Below, piece by piece: positions 26,101-38,715 of a DNA stretch of 64,000 nt. The stretch comes from Branchiostoma floridae (taxonomy: Eukaryota; Chordata; Leptocardii; Amphioxiformes; Branchiostomatidae), in NCBI RefSeq assembly GCF_000003815.2, contig NC_049993.1, positions 10,348,134-10,412,133 of the forward strand, in the 5' to 3' direction. Below the pieces are notes generated by a model. It saw only the letters and a list, made by a program, of their open reading frames with translations, was not told the origin of the DNA and searched no databases. The translations under genes and the position numbers were made by a program. Position 1 is the first letter of the stretch. Every line of letters begins with the position of its first letter.

Positions 26101-29100
26101 TTGCGGTTGACAGGTAGACTGGCGATCTTGGCACTTGTACTTGGCGATCATTTGAAGATAGTTGAGAGTTTCCTTGGGAGACGTTCTTTAAATTATTCAA
26201 TCCAAACCAATATTTCTCAAAACCCCACCATTCTATTGCTGTAAGTGTCAAGACAAAATACCTATTTTTGTTCTCATTTCTGTTTTTGCATCACTTATTT
26301 ACAACGGGTGTGCGGAAAAACACTTCCAAACATCGTCCAGTGTTTCTAGATATTCATATCGATAGTTCCAACAGCATGTCATCTTGCTAAATCTCTTGAT
26401 ACATCTATAAATAAGGATTAGCGGAGCCTCTGATTATCCCTTTGAGTTAATCCTCCAAAATTCACTTGGTAGAGCCTCTAGGCTATTATCGGTCATAATT
26501 GTCGGCAAATTTTTCTTCCGACATTTAAATGGTGTATGCCTCGGAAATGTCATTGTCGTTACATCGTCTAAAACATAATAAATGGCTTACTTTTAAGCAC
26601 ACAAGTAGTATGAATAAACCAGCGGGACACATCTAAGCATGGCTCTGTAATCCACGGACATTAAACCAATCATCTTCTCCAAGCTTGATCAGGTCAGGAC
26701 AATCCCGCCCTATGTACGGGCAGGGGAGTGGAAAACTCCATGGTGAGACCTGTCAATCCGCAAGTGATGAAACACTTGTATGACTTAGAACATATATAAC
26801 ACATGTAGCAACGATACAGTACTAGACTAGTGTGCCATGTTGTTGTACCGAGTTTGACATCACTGAAGTGATGCCAACACTGTCTTGAAACAAAACTGTC
26901 TTATACAGACCATGTACTGTTTTGTGACATTAGAAACAGTGTCATACCCGTTCAGAGGGGGCGTGGTTGATAAAGACACTGCACTGAAATACTTGGTGAC
27001 ACAGCAGGTAGTTTAGCTGACAAATGATTAATGTCAAAATGTATTGCGAAAGTATGCTGTGGTGTAAAAGTCCAGTGTACTATCTTCGTCCTATTTTGAC
27101 AGAATAGTACGATGAGAAGACGAAGCGTTTTCAACACTGCGGTCTGATTCCCCTGTAAGAACAGGACAGTTCCTGATTTGTGGCACTAGTTTTGAGGTTG
27201 GCATGTCGCCCGAGGGTAGGGCATGAAGAGATGACTATCATGTGTGTGATCTACTTCACAGGCACCGACAGTGTTGTGGCTAGACAACTATTCCGGGTGT
27301 GTAGGACAGCTTTGATATCAAACTGGACGTTGTCATCGGTGCTTTACCTAAACATGAGTTAAAGTCAGTTACTATTCCAGTAAGGGACAGACACAATGAG
27401 AAATAGTTCTCACCAATGACCAGGCAATTGGACAGAGCTGACACACAGATGACCTTATCTTTACACACATCTTTACGACCAAACTACAACAAGAATCTTC
27501 TGCTAGCTCCGGGCTAAAATCAGACTAGAGGACTGCGACCAAATCTCAGGGAGCATGATTGTATACGGAGCAGGAATACAGAATCTTTATTGTGAACATT
27601 TGAGATTCAGGAGCGCACGTGTGTGTGCGTGTATACGTCTGTGTTTCCGTATGAGCGTGTGTGTGTATGTGTGTGCGCGCTCGTACATATGTAACGTGAT
27701 ATATCCGTCTGCTTCTGTGTTTGAGTGTGAGTGTGTATCTGTGTGTGTGTCCCTGTGTGTGTGAGCGCGTGTGTGGTGGCGGCTTGGTGTTTTCCTACTG
27801 AAATATCTAGACGATTGTCACCCAGGATCTTCAGGAATTCCCGCCAATTACCCCTGACCTTCAGCTGCCCCCCTCCCCCGGTCAGGTAGCCCGTCTGTGA
27901 GTGATAGAACCCTCACACTTCAGTAACGCCTCATTACGTACCCAATGATAAATCAAAGAAACGTACAAATGTCGTCTTAGAACTCTGTGTGTGACATAAG
28001 GACTAACCAAGCGGACTGGATTAGATGATCATGCCTGACTGGTCAGGAAGAAACGATGTCTACCACACGATTAGTCTTCTTCATGCCGTGTGGCTTTATA
28101 GCTACATAATGAGGCTGGAAAATTGATTATAGACTGGACAGCAACTGCGTGCTTTTAGTGTTTTTTGAAGTAACAATTTCCACATTTTGTTGCTCAATGA
28201 TTTATGATTATTGACAAAGCAAACAAATAAACAGTGCAAGTAACATTTGTAATTTACACTTGACCTCTGATAGCAGTATTGAACTTTTCAGCCAGCGCTG
28301 TAGCGAACTAGCATTTTGTGTTCGACCAAACGTGTCCCTAGTCTTACCGGCATCAATATAAATGGGTGGTCTATCAAAACGTGAGGCGCTGTGTTAGTAG
28401 TGTTTGGATTAGCTAACAATAAGAGCGGTAATGGCTGCCCCTCCCCATCGTTATCGATCGTCCCTCCCCCTACCAGATGGTTCCGCCCACTCCATCAATC
28501 CCATTCAGCGCTCTGCCCTGTCCATGCCTACCGGAGCATACTCTGACCAAAGGCTTGTAGTTTTCTGTTAAAGGTACCCCACCCCCACCACAAGCCTGTA
28601 TGACCCTGAGTACAGGAGGCTACATCTGACCTAATAAAGTTTCATTTAATAAAATAGTCGTTTCGAAGCAGATGTCTGGAGTGCAATATGAGCATGTTGG
28701 TTTCACAGTGGTACAGGGTGTGCATGAGCGTCAGACATTTTTTTTCTGCGAGACTAATAAAAACGTTTGACTCGAGCTTGGAAAGCGGACAGCTGAACAA
28801 GTAGAATTGCGGTTACATACACTAGATGTGGCGACACCTGATATAAACAGACAACTGATACATGCACCCAAGTCGTCGGCAGACAAACCCTGACACTCAA
28901 CCCCCCTCCCCAGTCTGAAGTTGAGACCTCTCAAATGATGTTCAAAATAGTTCCTTCAGCGAGCTATATGAAGAAGATTCAACAGAATCGACCCTTGTCA
29001 GACATTACAAATATACATTAATAACGCACGACAGAGTAAGCCACAGAGGTCATTAATCATATGTCTCAATAATAACCTTCTACTCTATAGGTCACGTGTG

Positions 29101-31014
29101 GCGCCACCGACATATGTAACCTGGTCATATCAAAAGTCATATCTCTGTCATAAAGTATGAACTTCAAACAGCCAGATCTATTTTAGATGCGGTACAGCTG
29201 ACAGGATCAAGCCTGTCGGTACATTACATGCCACGAGTACATGTGTCCGTCCTAAATCATAAAGGTTCGATCGACAGACAGGGGAGGTTGCTTCATGTCA
29301 AGTGAACGTGCCCTGGAGGTATGTGGTTATATCTGGGACTGATCAGTTCCTGAACTTTAAAATGTGTAGGTTGTTATAGATGCTGCTCATGATAAAACGC
29401 GGTCTCCGTGTTTTGTTATCTGTGGCAAAATCACAAGGTCGTATGAAGTGACCGAAAGACACAAAAGGTGTCCTATCTGACATGGATCAGTTGCTGCAAA
29501 TACCGGGGAAATGTCTAGTAAGGTCATCACAGGTCACGTGACAATCAGGTGTTTCTCTCGTGTTGACCTCCAAATGACCCTGAAGGTTACTACCGTCAGA
29601 AAGGTGTCAAGAGATCAAATCAAATATTTTCATGACCAGTCCTTATCATTTCTGGTACATGCAACTTCTGTACGTACATACTAGTGATACATATTTTGAA
29701 TATTGCTCAGGCAATGGCTACAGTCACACGTTTTGCCAATAACGTTTAAACTGAACCGCAGATTCTGTCAAGGTTTCTTCTATGAACTATGATTAGCTTC
29801 ATGAACCAACGGCCATTCGATAGTGCAATTCATAGACCTTTAAACTCTTTTACTGTATTACAGGACGGTGGGTTAGAAGAGGCCCTTACTGCCCATGCTA
29901 ACGTTACTAACTAAGTCAAGTACAACGTGTATCCTATGGCATATGAAGCACATAGACTATAGATAGTTACAAGATGTATCGTACAAGAACAGTTTTGGAG
30001 ACTCAACATTCTTCAAGATCTGAGTGCTGACAAATCTTTTCTACTTCACTCCATCTTATTGTCTCTCTGTCAGTCCTCTTCGCCTCTACTAGCCTACCGT
30101 AGTCTCACTATCGTAACAACCTTCACAGGCACACTACTTCCGAGTATAAACATCCGAGCAAATGTAACCACATAAAAGCCTTAATGGCCCTCTTTGTCAT
30201 CAACCTATTTGTTACTTAGTCGTTTGTAAGATTATCTCCTTTCTAAGTCTTTGACAACAAGCCACAAACACGCCGGATCTCAGTGTTGCAACTGTTCTCC
30301 GGACAACACACTACTGTTCAGGGGGCGGGCCCTTTCGCTGTGTTTGGATATGGACTCCCCTACGGGAAACCTTACCTGTCTCAGACCTTCCACGTACAAG
30401 CTTACGATAAACACACGAGAAATAGATGGCAAACAGAAGCTATTCTGCCCGCCCAGGCCGTACGTTTACTATAAACAACGGCTTTGGCCGCGTGCAAACG
30501 CCGTCCGTTTGTCCGTGTAAAAAAACAAGTGACAGCGCCGTAACTACATATATAGGCGCGAAGCAGTTTGCCCGCCGGTCAGGCTTTGTTAATGAGTGCG
30601 ATGTCTAATACTAAGTCACCGAACAAGTCCTCGTATAGGAAGGCCCTGGTAACGTAAAAAACGGATTGGCTACTCACCTTTTCTGTCGGTATTGTCCGAA
30701 AAGTCAGGGAACTCGTATATTACAGCATTGTCCTGTCTCGGTAATTTTCCCAGGTTTACAAGCATATCCTGTCGGCCCGTCGGCTTCCCCTCGCCCGGTA
30801 TGACTGTGTTCTCGTGTACGTGTTCGGTGCCTTCCCGTAGGCGACGGGGTCGGAAACGACCGTGCCGCAGGCTGCCGAGTCTTCGGGGCTCCTGTTCTTG
30901 GTCCACCGCCCAGAACATGCGGTCCAGCACGACTAGCAGCAGTACTTGCGACAGCAGCACAACTATAGTCCCCTTGCACATTTTCCTACGAAAAACCGTC
31001 TTCAACAACCCCAT
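13232..31014 (-). CDS. DUF229 family protein, sulfatase/phosphatase-like type II membrane protein
   Basis: Fourteen exons on the minus strand: 31014-30678, 18422-18038, 17879-17703, 17549-17323, 17170-17026, 16752-16638, 16477-16409, 16123-15899, 15547-15383, 15239-15124, 14781-14721, 14408-14325, 13907-13698, 13333-13232; all phases join, giving 805 residues. An uncleaved signal-anchor lies at about residues 15-35, so the catalytic part should face the lumen or outside. The domain starts near CAIPDLKAPDELCW. Alkaline-phosphatase-fold marks are SISLDSVSR (346-350 is DSVSR) and FGDHG (563-567); DUF229 marks are NLTPLYAG, GYVTSYGVDN, the C-A-C motif (668-670) in EEAGLPTWTCAC, and a Cys-rich end (EECW, YCVCKH). 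The family is common in nematodes and insects; its substrate is not established to my knowledge. The exon 4 donor (GTCTGA) is weak. A TATATATA run near 31290-31306 could be the promoter. Confidence 0.85.
13520..13643. mobile_element. CTCCAAGCAG-type MITE in DUF229 intron 13
   Basis: Terminal inverted repeats start ACTCTCCAAGCAG at the left and end CTGCTTGGAGAGT at the right, and stay similar for about 35 bases inward (.GTTTAG.GCTC / .GGTTAGAGCCC). The trinucleotide ACT flanks both sides, a possible target-site duplication. Non-coding, about 124 bp. Confidence 0.75.
20583..20777. mobile_element. Foldback (long-TIR) element
   Basis: About 62 bases at the left (starting GTTCACCCTTATCC) recur as the reverse complement at the right (ending GGATAAAGGTGAAC), with a spacer of roughly 70 bases. 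Shared blocks include GGCAACCTATAT and ACAGGGCATTT. Typical of a non-autonomous foldback MITE. Confidence 0.8.
21935..22977. mobile_element. Non-autonomous element with 13-bp TIRs and internal repeats
   Basis: TACCTCCATGAAA at 21935-21947 is matched by TTTCATGGAGGTA at 22965-22977. Inside are two to three diverged ~250-bp units sharing CATTAATTATGCAA, GACAAAAA.GCCCCTGC, the CGTT.(C/T)T..GTTATC motif and CTTAAA..(C/G)(T/A)... blocks, followed by a CA-rich run near 22910-22935. No transposase coding is seen. Confidence 0.7.
23098..23170. repeat. GT microsatellite
   Basis: Interrupted (GT)n tract with a CG-containing start, in DUF229 intron 1. Confidence 0.9.
27610..27775. repeat. GT-rich low-complexity tract
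   Basis: Degenerate (GT)n run interrupted by TGAG, TATG and GCGC. The open frame it yields on the plus strand (27555-27764) is a product of the repeat. Confidence 0.8.
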
Positions 31015-34000
31015 TGCGGTAGATATCTACTTGGGTACTTTACAGGCGAGCGGTTCCTCTCACAGCTGTGACACAGTTTTGGGTCTGACGTACACACCGG
31101 CGTGCTCGGTATGTCTGGGCCGCGCCAGGGTCGCCTGTCATCTTTGTGTGTGTGGGTAACACCGCTGGGGAACTCCTCATTATGTACACAAATTTATGCA
31201 GCATCGAGCCAGAGGGGGCGCGGTGACCCGACATTCACCACGGTCAAAGTCAGTGGCGGCATGGTGCGAAGCTGGGATTTATTCATCCTATATATACATA
31301 TATACGTGCTGAGTTGCACATTCCTCAGTATGAAACTAAGTACTGTACTGAGATTTGATTTACACGGATAACACCGTGGCGGCCATGGTAACGCCATACA
31401 CAGACTTTTGCGCTCGATGAGCTGAGCCAAGAATTCTAATCATGCTTATCCGAGTTGAACATTATTATAGCATGGTTGTAGCACAATGATAGCATGTGCT
31501 ATTTTTGAGGGCAAGTATATGTATACATGAACCCGCGTACTTCGACTATGGCTGGAATTAACAGGTGCGTCAGACGACACAGTGTTAACGTTGTTGAGAA
31601 CATAGGGAATTCAAAAGCGTTTCCATGGCTTCTACATGCGGAATCTCCCCTTCAGAAAGGCCACTCTTGGTGGGAGAGCAAAGGGGCTGGTGCGCTTTGT
31701 GAAATATAGACAGATGGGTACATTAAGCACAAAGCATTTCCCACAATGTGCTCACAGGCACAAGAGAAACTACACCTTTGTGAGTAAGTTGCCAAAAATA
31801 CGGCCATGATAAACACACACATCCAACATCACGGGTGTTTCTCCCCATAGATATCAGAAAAAGTGATATGTTTTAACTGTCGTTGCAATACACTTTGGAA
31901 CAGCTAAACTATCAAACATATACATTTTTTTAAACGTTTATACATAGGATCATTGGCAGTGCAACAGGACAGCCGCGAGTTTCCTTTTCTTTAAAAGTAC
32001 AGTGTTCAAGTTCATCTTACGCGTACACGTAGGTTGACGAAATAGTAACATGCCTACCAGATCAGAGTTAGCATCACGGAGGGGATTTTTACACACCCAG
32101 GTTTAGACAAACGACCGTGTCAACAAAAAGTGAGAATACTGGACTCCTTCCAAGATATCTCTCTCGGAAGCCTCATCAGATACCTTAAGTGTGCGATCCT
32201 CTCACTCTCTACTCCTTTGATTAATTGGGTCAGTGAAAGCTGGACGGACGGGGTGGGGAGAGTTATTCGTCAGGGGTCGGCAGGAATTGGTCAGAGTGCC
32301 AGGAGAGAGGAAGGGAATCTGGAGCAAAGCTGGTACCGGGGCGGAACCGAGTCATCGTCTGGAAAATTGCGGGAAGTCTCTTGGTGGTCACAATATTTAT
32401 CATCCATGCGTTTGTCTTTGAATTTTACCATTACGTGCATTAGATAAAAATCCAAAATACTAGTAAACTTGTGCTTTGGGTGCATACTAGTATTCGCATG
32501 TGGCCATGGAAAAGGTAAATTTTGTTATAAAGGTTGTTGTGGTAGAAACTGAGATACGTAGGTGCACACATGGTTTTTAAATCAGTGATATATGGATATT
32601 AGCTAGCACTGGCAATTGTTTGATTGGATTCACTAAGTTAGATAAGTGTTTAGACAGGTAGGAGATCATGGCTTCCCGACCTTCTCCAGATCAGGGCGGG
32701 TTGGGAGTTAGTCGTGAGCGGAAGGCCATCTGTGGTTGGGAATTGGTGGGCAAAATAACAATGTCCACTAGTTTTATGTCTACTTGTCTACTAGTCTGCT
32801 CTAACCGAATATATAGCTTTTGAAATATAAAAGTCGGGCCAAAATCATATTCTGCCTGGATGCGATCAGAGGAGTGTACTGGAGCCGGAATAGGATGAAT
32901 TTCCAGGCTACTCCCAACTCATTGCCGATCTTGGTTGTGGAGTTGTCGGGAGTAAAGTCGTGGGAAGGTCCCGAATGTGTGACAGGGGCCGGGCTGAAGA
33001 TTCCTGCCTGCGCATCTGCCCCACACGTCGCCTCACAGCAGGCATCCCCCGGTCCTGAACTTGCACACGACACGAGAGAGGTCCCGCCGAGCCACACGGA
33101 CTCAGGGTCGTCAAAACGTCTGAGAAAATGGAGCTCAACAGAATATACAGTACCCCGCAAACGAGCCAAGCTATTAAGTGGAAAAACATGGTCGTCAGGT
33201 GGTCTCAAATGCTGGTAGAGTGTGGGGACTGGCATTTGTAGTTTAAAAAAAGAGAGACGCGCCCACCGATCAAGACGTACAAGCCAACGATCTTATGAAA
33301 TAAAGCAGAATCTGAAGATGAAACTTTACAATCACATTTCTCCTGTAGTGCTTAAATTTCCTCCTCACCACTACAGGAGTACTACTTACAATTGCCTGCT
33401 CACTACTTTTACTTACAATTTCCTCCTCACTGATGGTCATCATTTTGGAAAGCTTTTTTTCGATGTAGGTGACATCCTAGCATCACCTGAGTGTAACTTC
33501 TTCATGGAATAAGATGTATGGATCCCCGTCCCCCGACATAGATGAAGCATTGATGAATCAGGTATAAACTAGTAAACAAAATAATGGTTAATTAATGGTC
33601 TCCCCGATACTTGACTACCACTCTGTGCATGTTTTGTATAACATAAAGGTTTCTTAATACTTCATTCCCACTACAGTAAAACAGGGGCTTATTTGAAACA
33701 ACTAGTACTTCATTTTTCCTGGCGTGGGTTTAAGGACACCCGATGGCAATGGTTAGAGCTACCTATTTTTGTACACACATTGCTTAAAGAAAGATACATA
33801 AAAGCCTCCCACAGTAATCACATTACTCCAAGAATAGGCACTTTAAAGTCCCACAAGCCACGTGGAGTCTGTGGCGCATTATACGAGCCCTACTAGCACT
33901 CTTCAAACTTGGCAGCTTACACACATCTTTTCTATAAGAAACACGTGTGCAATCGGTACAGCAAATGCATAAAATACCTCTATCTTAATATCCACTATAC

Positions 34001-34102
34001 CTTAAAGAAAGGTAATGGGTAAACGTCAAGAAAATGGGTGGTTCAGGATCATACAGAACCTTTAATGAACGGTTTAGAAGGGTTGAGACGTCGACGCACT
34101 AG

Positions 34103-34106
<4 letters not shown>

Positions 34107-34163
<57 letters not shown>
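34107..34163. repeat. (GT)n microsatellite
   Basis: An almost perfect dinucleotide run of about 28 units. Confidence 0.95.
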
Positions 34164-34164
<1 letters not shown>

Positions 34165-35322
34165 GGAGGGTGGGTTCTCATTCCCAGCGTTGTTTACAGA
34201 CATGCCGAGAATGTGTAACGGACAACACTGGAGTGATGAAAAACTGATCCGGTGTTTATTGACGACTCGGCTCCGCTAAACAAGCCTTGTCAGGTCGTAA
34301 CTAGATGTCAGTAAACCCGCTACACAAAACTACCATTTTATGGACCCGACTTACATTTGTATTAGAGTAAGGACAGAACATATTTGAACTAAATTAGCAG
34401 ATAAAAGAAGGGCTTGGTTGTAATCGTGAACATTATTTCCCATCATTTACAATGATCTATGGCTAGCTGATATATTTTCTTTCATTAGTCATGGAAGTGT
34501 TTTGAATTTGTTTCAGTGTTGTTGCAAGCAAGTAGAAATGTCAGTGCAATGATGAAGATACAAACGTGTGCCATTAATTTGCACTATCGCTAAAACTGGG
34601 CTACTAATTAATAATCAAGCAAACATATCTAAATTACATATTCATGTGATTGATGTAACTCCGCTGACTTCACTCCAACCACATTTTAGAGGGAAAAAGC
34701 GACCCCTGCAACTGTTTCATTCCTTTTCTTCCTGCTGTTTAGTCGGCTATCATCAACACACAGGGCAATAAACAAACGTCCCTAAAACGCGTTTTACGGC
34801 TGATAAAGCTAGCGACTTTGCAGGAAAAATCAGAGAAGTTAATATCTCCCTAATGTATCAGTTGGGAGGTGTTCTATTGACGTCTCAGGTGTGAGATAAG
34901 ATCTCCCCCTCCGGTCTTTCCTCTACCTGACGTAGCTAACAGCTGACCCGTGCAGGGTCGCCGTAAATCTTACCCTGACAGGTGTCTACAAACTATTGTT
35001 ATTCAGACAGTGTTTCACACAGAAAGGTCGGCGAGAAGTTTAAGTAGAGGCTTTAGGATTCAACTTTGCAAGCCAGCATTTACCGTTCTTATATGTATAA
35101 CTATGTAGTTAACTGTGCATGTGTAAGATTTTTTCTCATATTCCAGTACATACATACAAAACAGGATGTACTACTAGGGTCTACTTGTCATAGTTGTTAT
35201 TCTTCCGTAGAGCATAGTTTCGTAAAGTCAAGGTCGTTATATAACGTCCTTGGTAAAGTCAATAGAGTATAGTAGAGCTGATGGATGTTGTGGAGCCCCT
35301 ACGACCACTGTGGTTACGGGTT

Positions 35323-35671
35323 GTGAGTGAGTGAGTGAGTGAGTGAGTGAGTGAGTGAGTGAGTGAGTGAGTGAGTGAGTGAGTGAGTGAGTGAGTGAGT
35401 GAGTGAGTGAGTGAGTGAGTGAGTGAGCGAGTGTAGAGTAGAGTAGAGTAGACTAGAGTAGAGTAGAGTAGAGTAGAGTAGAGTAGAGTAGAGTAGAGTA
35501 GAGTAGAGTAGAGTAGAGTAGAGTAGAGTAGAGTAGAGCAGAGCAGAGCAGAGTAGATCAGAGTAAAGTAGAGTAGAGTAGAGCAGAGAAGCGTGGTGTA
35601 GAGTAGACTATGGTAGAGCAGGGTAGAGTACTGTACTACACATATAGAGTAGAGTAGATTACAGTAGAGTA
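35323..35671. repeat. Compound microsatellite (GAGT)n then (GAGTA)n
   Basis: Tetranucleotide GAGT fills 35323-35432, then a pentanucleotide GAGTA/GTAGA array continues to about 35671 with growing numbers of substitutions (GAGCA, GACTA). Translating it on the minus strand gives a spurious low-complexity frame of 143 codons. Confidence 0.95.
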
Positions 35672-37774
35672 AAATGAGTCCACAGTTCATTCGGACAAGT
35701 AGTTATAATTTTCAGTTTGGGCCGCTCTTCGCTTCAGTTCACTTATATATCAGCCTTCTATAGATTATCCATAACTTTGTAGTTCTGTATCACTGGATAG
35801 CTTGGGTCATTATAAAGTCATTCATATTATTTGACACGTATGGTATGGTAATGACAACGGAAAGGTCGTCTGGGGCATGTGACACTAGATACATCTATTT
35901 CTGGATAGATGTCAAATATAATGACAATGGTGGTTGAGAAACACCTAGTAATTCTGGTTTATTAACACCAATTTACACACGATAATTATCTGCCCCTCAG
36001 CGAAAAGAATGGTTACAGATCGTACTGATAAAGATAAAGAAGTGCGGTTTGTGAGGTACCTAACGCCCTCCAGCGACTGACGCAGAAACTGCCCTCGGGC
36101 AGGCAGGTTCGTTTATAGCAATGACGTCATAAACAGACAACATACGTGTGCAGCTGAATCAATAGCGTCTTCCGGGTTAGCAGTTTTGTAAACATCAATC
36201 ATAAAACATATCCTGTGTGGGGAAATCGTGGTTACTATTTACTCGTGCCATTATTTGACAAAAAATCCAAATAAGGCGTTTGAGAGTCTAATAAAAATCT
36301 TATCAAAGTCTCATCAAGACCTGTACATATATCAAATATCAAGACAAACCCATATCCAAGCCTTCTCTAGTAATCGTGCTGACACAAACACATACACTAA
36401 CGCCACCGATAACTGTTGCGGAGGTTATCACTAGTACAGCGTTTCTGCCACAAACAAGACCCAAAGAACTGGGAGATTTGTAAAATTCGTTACAAACAGT
36501 CTGACTGTTTTGTCATGTACTAGTATGTTACGGCATAGTCATTTGTCCACATTCAACATCGATCACAGTTTGACTCTGAGGTTTACCTCGGATGGAAACT
36601 TCGGCATAAAGTTAATCATTACTTGAGATTGTGACTATGATTATTGGTAAACTGAACTTTGACCCACAAATTCACACGTTAGTCGCAGGATTGTTGCAGT
36701 GTTAGTGCGTTAGACATGCTGTATGCTTCGCTCGACAAGTTTGAAAATCCATGTCATTCAAAACAACAATTATACTCGATGATCTGACAAAAGAACAGAT
36801 CTCGACGAGGATGGGATTCGAACCCACGCGTGCAGAGCACAATGGATTAGCAGTCCATCGCCTTAAAGTGTAACTGAAATGAAATCGTCTGTAGCATTTT
36901 CTACCAATAATGTAAAAATTTGATCTTTTCTGAAAAAGTCAATGCAAGTTTCAAATCAATTGTCCGTCCGGAAGTCCCTCAAACAGCGACATAAAAATGT
37001 GTACTTTGAGCTCTTTGCTGGAACTAATTAGGAACATGCCGTGACGTCATTTTAGTTAGTCCCTACTAGCTGGTATGGTTGACTAGGGGAATAATATACA
37101 TTTGATAGACCCGTATCTTATAAAGGAAACATAATTCATTGACGAAACTCGGCACGACTAAAGAACACATACTTCACTTCACTTGAAGAGAATTTCGTTC
37201 GTATTCACGCCACTGAAATATATCTTAGAGGCACTTGAAGTTGATGCACGTACCAAGCGTGCGTAACGCAAGCGGGGAGAAAGTTCATTATTGTAGCGTG
37301 TGGAATAAGCGGGGACAAACAGTCATCGCTTATTCTATACAAAAATGATAGCATTAGCTTACATTATCCTCAGTAAGGAGGCCATGCTGTACATTAATTT
37401 GAAGATGTTTTCTAGCGGAAGCGCAGAAATTTGTGCCTCTTTGCGGTCTCAGCTTGTGTCTGCTAGCGAAACCGGGACTAAAGCTTCGGTCGCGTACAAA
37501 TATACAACAGCTGAGCAACTAACTACGTACAGTTCGCCAGGATTTAAAATGAGAAGCAACCTCATTGCCACAAGAAATGCGATTCAAAATACATTCCCAC
37601 TCAAAGTATGTGTTTGTTTACAAACCTGTAAGCTTTTATCGGATAGATAGTACGTCGTAGACTGACTATTTCTAGTCGTGAGCACGGCCGATAGCTAGCT
37701 AAACGCCTCCAGATTGTGACGAGTCCGTGAAACATTTTGAGAGTGACTGTTCTTTCTGTCTCATATTTGTCTGC

Positions 37775-38450
37775 ACAACAGACAGATTTTGTAAGCTCCC
37801 AGTGATTCGAGGAAAACACACAGACTGGTGTTTCCTTGATAGAAAATTCGAAAAGTGTGGTTAAATAATAGCGCATGGCACGGGGCCGCCATTTTTTTGT
37901 GAGGAATTTTTCTTTGTTGTTGACGACGAAAAATCCAAGATTCACTCGTAACTAGGTTTTACGGAGACCATATCAGTACTACATATAAATGCTACAATAT
38001 TCATGACAAAATCTAGCGACAAAAGTGCCAAGTTTGTAGCTACACGAGCAAAAAAAACGAGTTATCGATGACATAGTAACGAGTACGTACATGCTTGTGG
38101 TCCCGCAACCCAGATATATTTTCCTTTGTTTACATGCTCAGGTTACGCTAGAAATTTTTATACAAAACCAAACTATTTTAACTCATCTATCAACAACATG
38201 TCCACCGCTAAGACACTAAACAACACACAGATTTCGTAAGCTCCTAGTGATTCGAGGAAAAACATACAGACTGGTGTTTCCGTGAAAGAAAATTCGAAAA
38301 GTCTCTGAGGTTTTTAGCGCACGGCCGCCATCTTTTTTGGGGCCATTTTTCTTAGAGTTGTTGTTGTCGACGACGAAAAATCCCAGATTCGCTCGTAACT
38401 TGGTTTTACGGAGACCAAAAACTACAATACTCATGACAAAATCTAGTGAC
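37775..38450. repeat. Pair of ~240-bp direct repeats inside the insertion
   Basis: Copies at 37775-38020 and 38220-38450 share CCAGTGATTCGAGGAAAA-type blocks (CTAG in copy 2), ACAGACTGGTGTTTCC, GGTTTTACGGAGACC and CATGACAAAATCTAG in the same order. They are separated by about 200 unique bases. Confidence 0.85.
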
Positions 38451-38715
38451 TATTTTTCCAACGTATTTTGAATACGGTCAGCAAATTTTCGTGCTTGAAA
38501 ATCTTGGGACAGCGTCGGCATTGTTGTTACGAGTTCGGTATAAGCGGTTCACTTTGTTATGAAATCTATCCGGACGCCGACAAAGATGTAAAATCCAAGA
38601 ATCATTTGTGCTGTTTTGTGTCGGAGTCAAAGCGTACAAGTACTTCACAATAATGGCAACACAGTTATGACCAGAACAAGCGAAATACAATGTAAATTTA
38701 CAGGGTGAATTACTA

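Larger units (their letters stand above)
18423..30677. other. 12.3-kb first intron of the DUF229 gene
   Basis: I found no supported coding exon here. It contains a foldback element (20583-20777), a large TIR-bounded repeat (21935-22977), GT microsatellites (23098-23170 and 27610-27775) and single-copy-looking DNA. Many short open frames occur but none has recognisable protein features. Long first introns often hold enhancers; that is not testable from the sequence alone. Confidence 0.6.
31015..36802. other. Intergenic region upstream of the DUF229 gene
   Basis: No gene recognised. The right part carries a (GT)n tract and a long compound microsatellite. Around 33333-33436 there are short repeats of CTCCTCAC and ACTTACAATT. 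Open frames at 32820-33218 (plus) and 33235-32801 (minus) overlap each other and show no family features. Confidence 0.5.

Noticed and set aside
30692-31159. 155-codon plus-strand open frame
   Set aside because: It is the antisense shadow of DUF229 exon 1, which has a good signal-anchor and donor on the minus strand.
32801-33235. Overlapping open frames of 132 and 144 codons on opposite strands
   Set aside because: Neither shows family motifs, splice partners or a convincing start context; a basic KRLRKW/PRKRAK stretch alone is not enough.
35259-35690. Minus-strand open frame of 143 codons rich in THSL and YSTLL
   Set aside because: It is a translation of the GAGT/GAGTA microsatellite.
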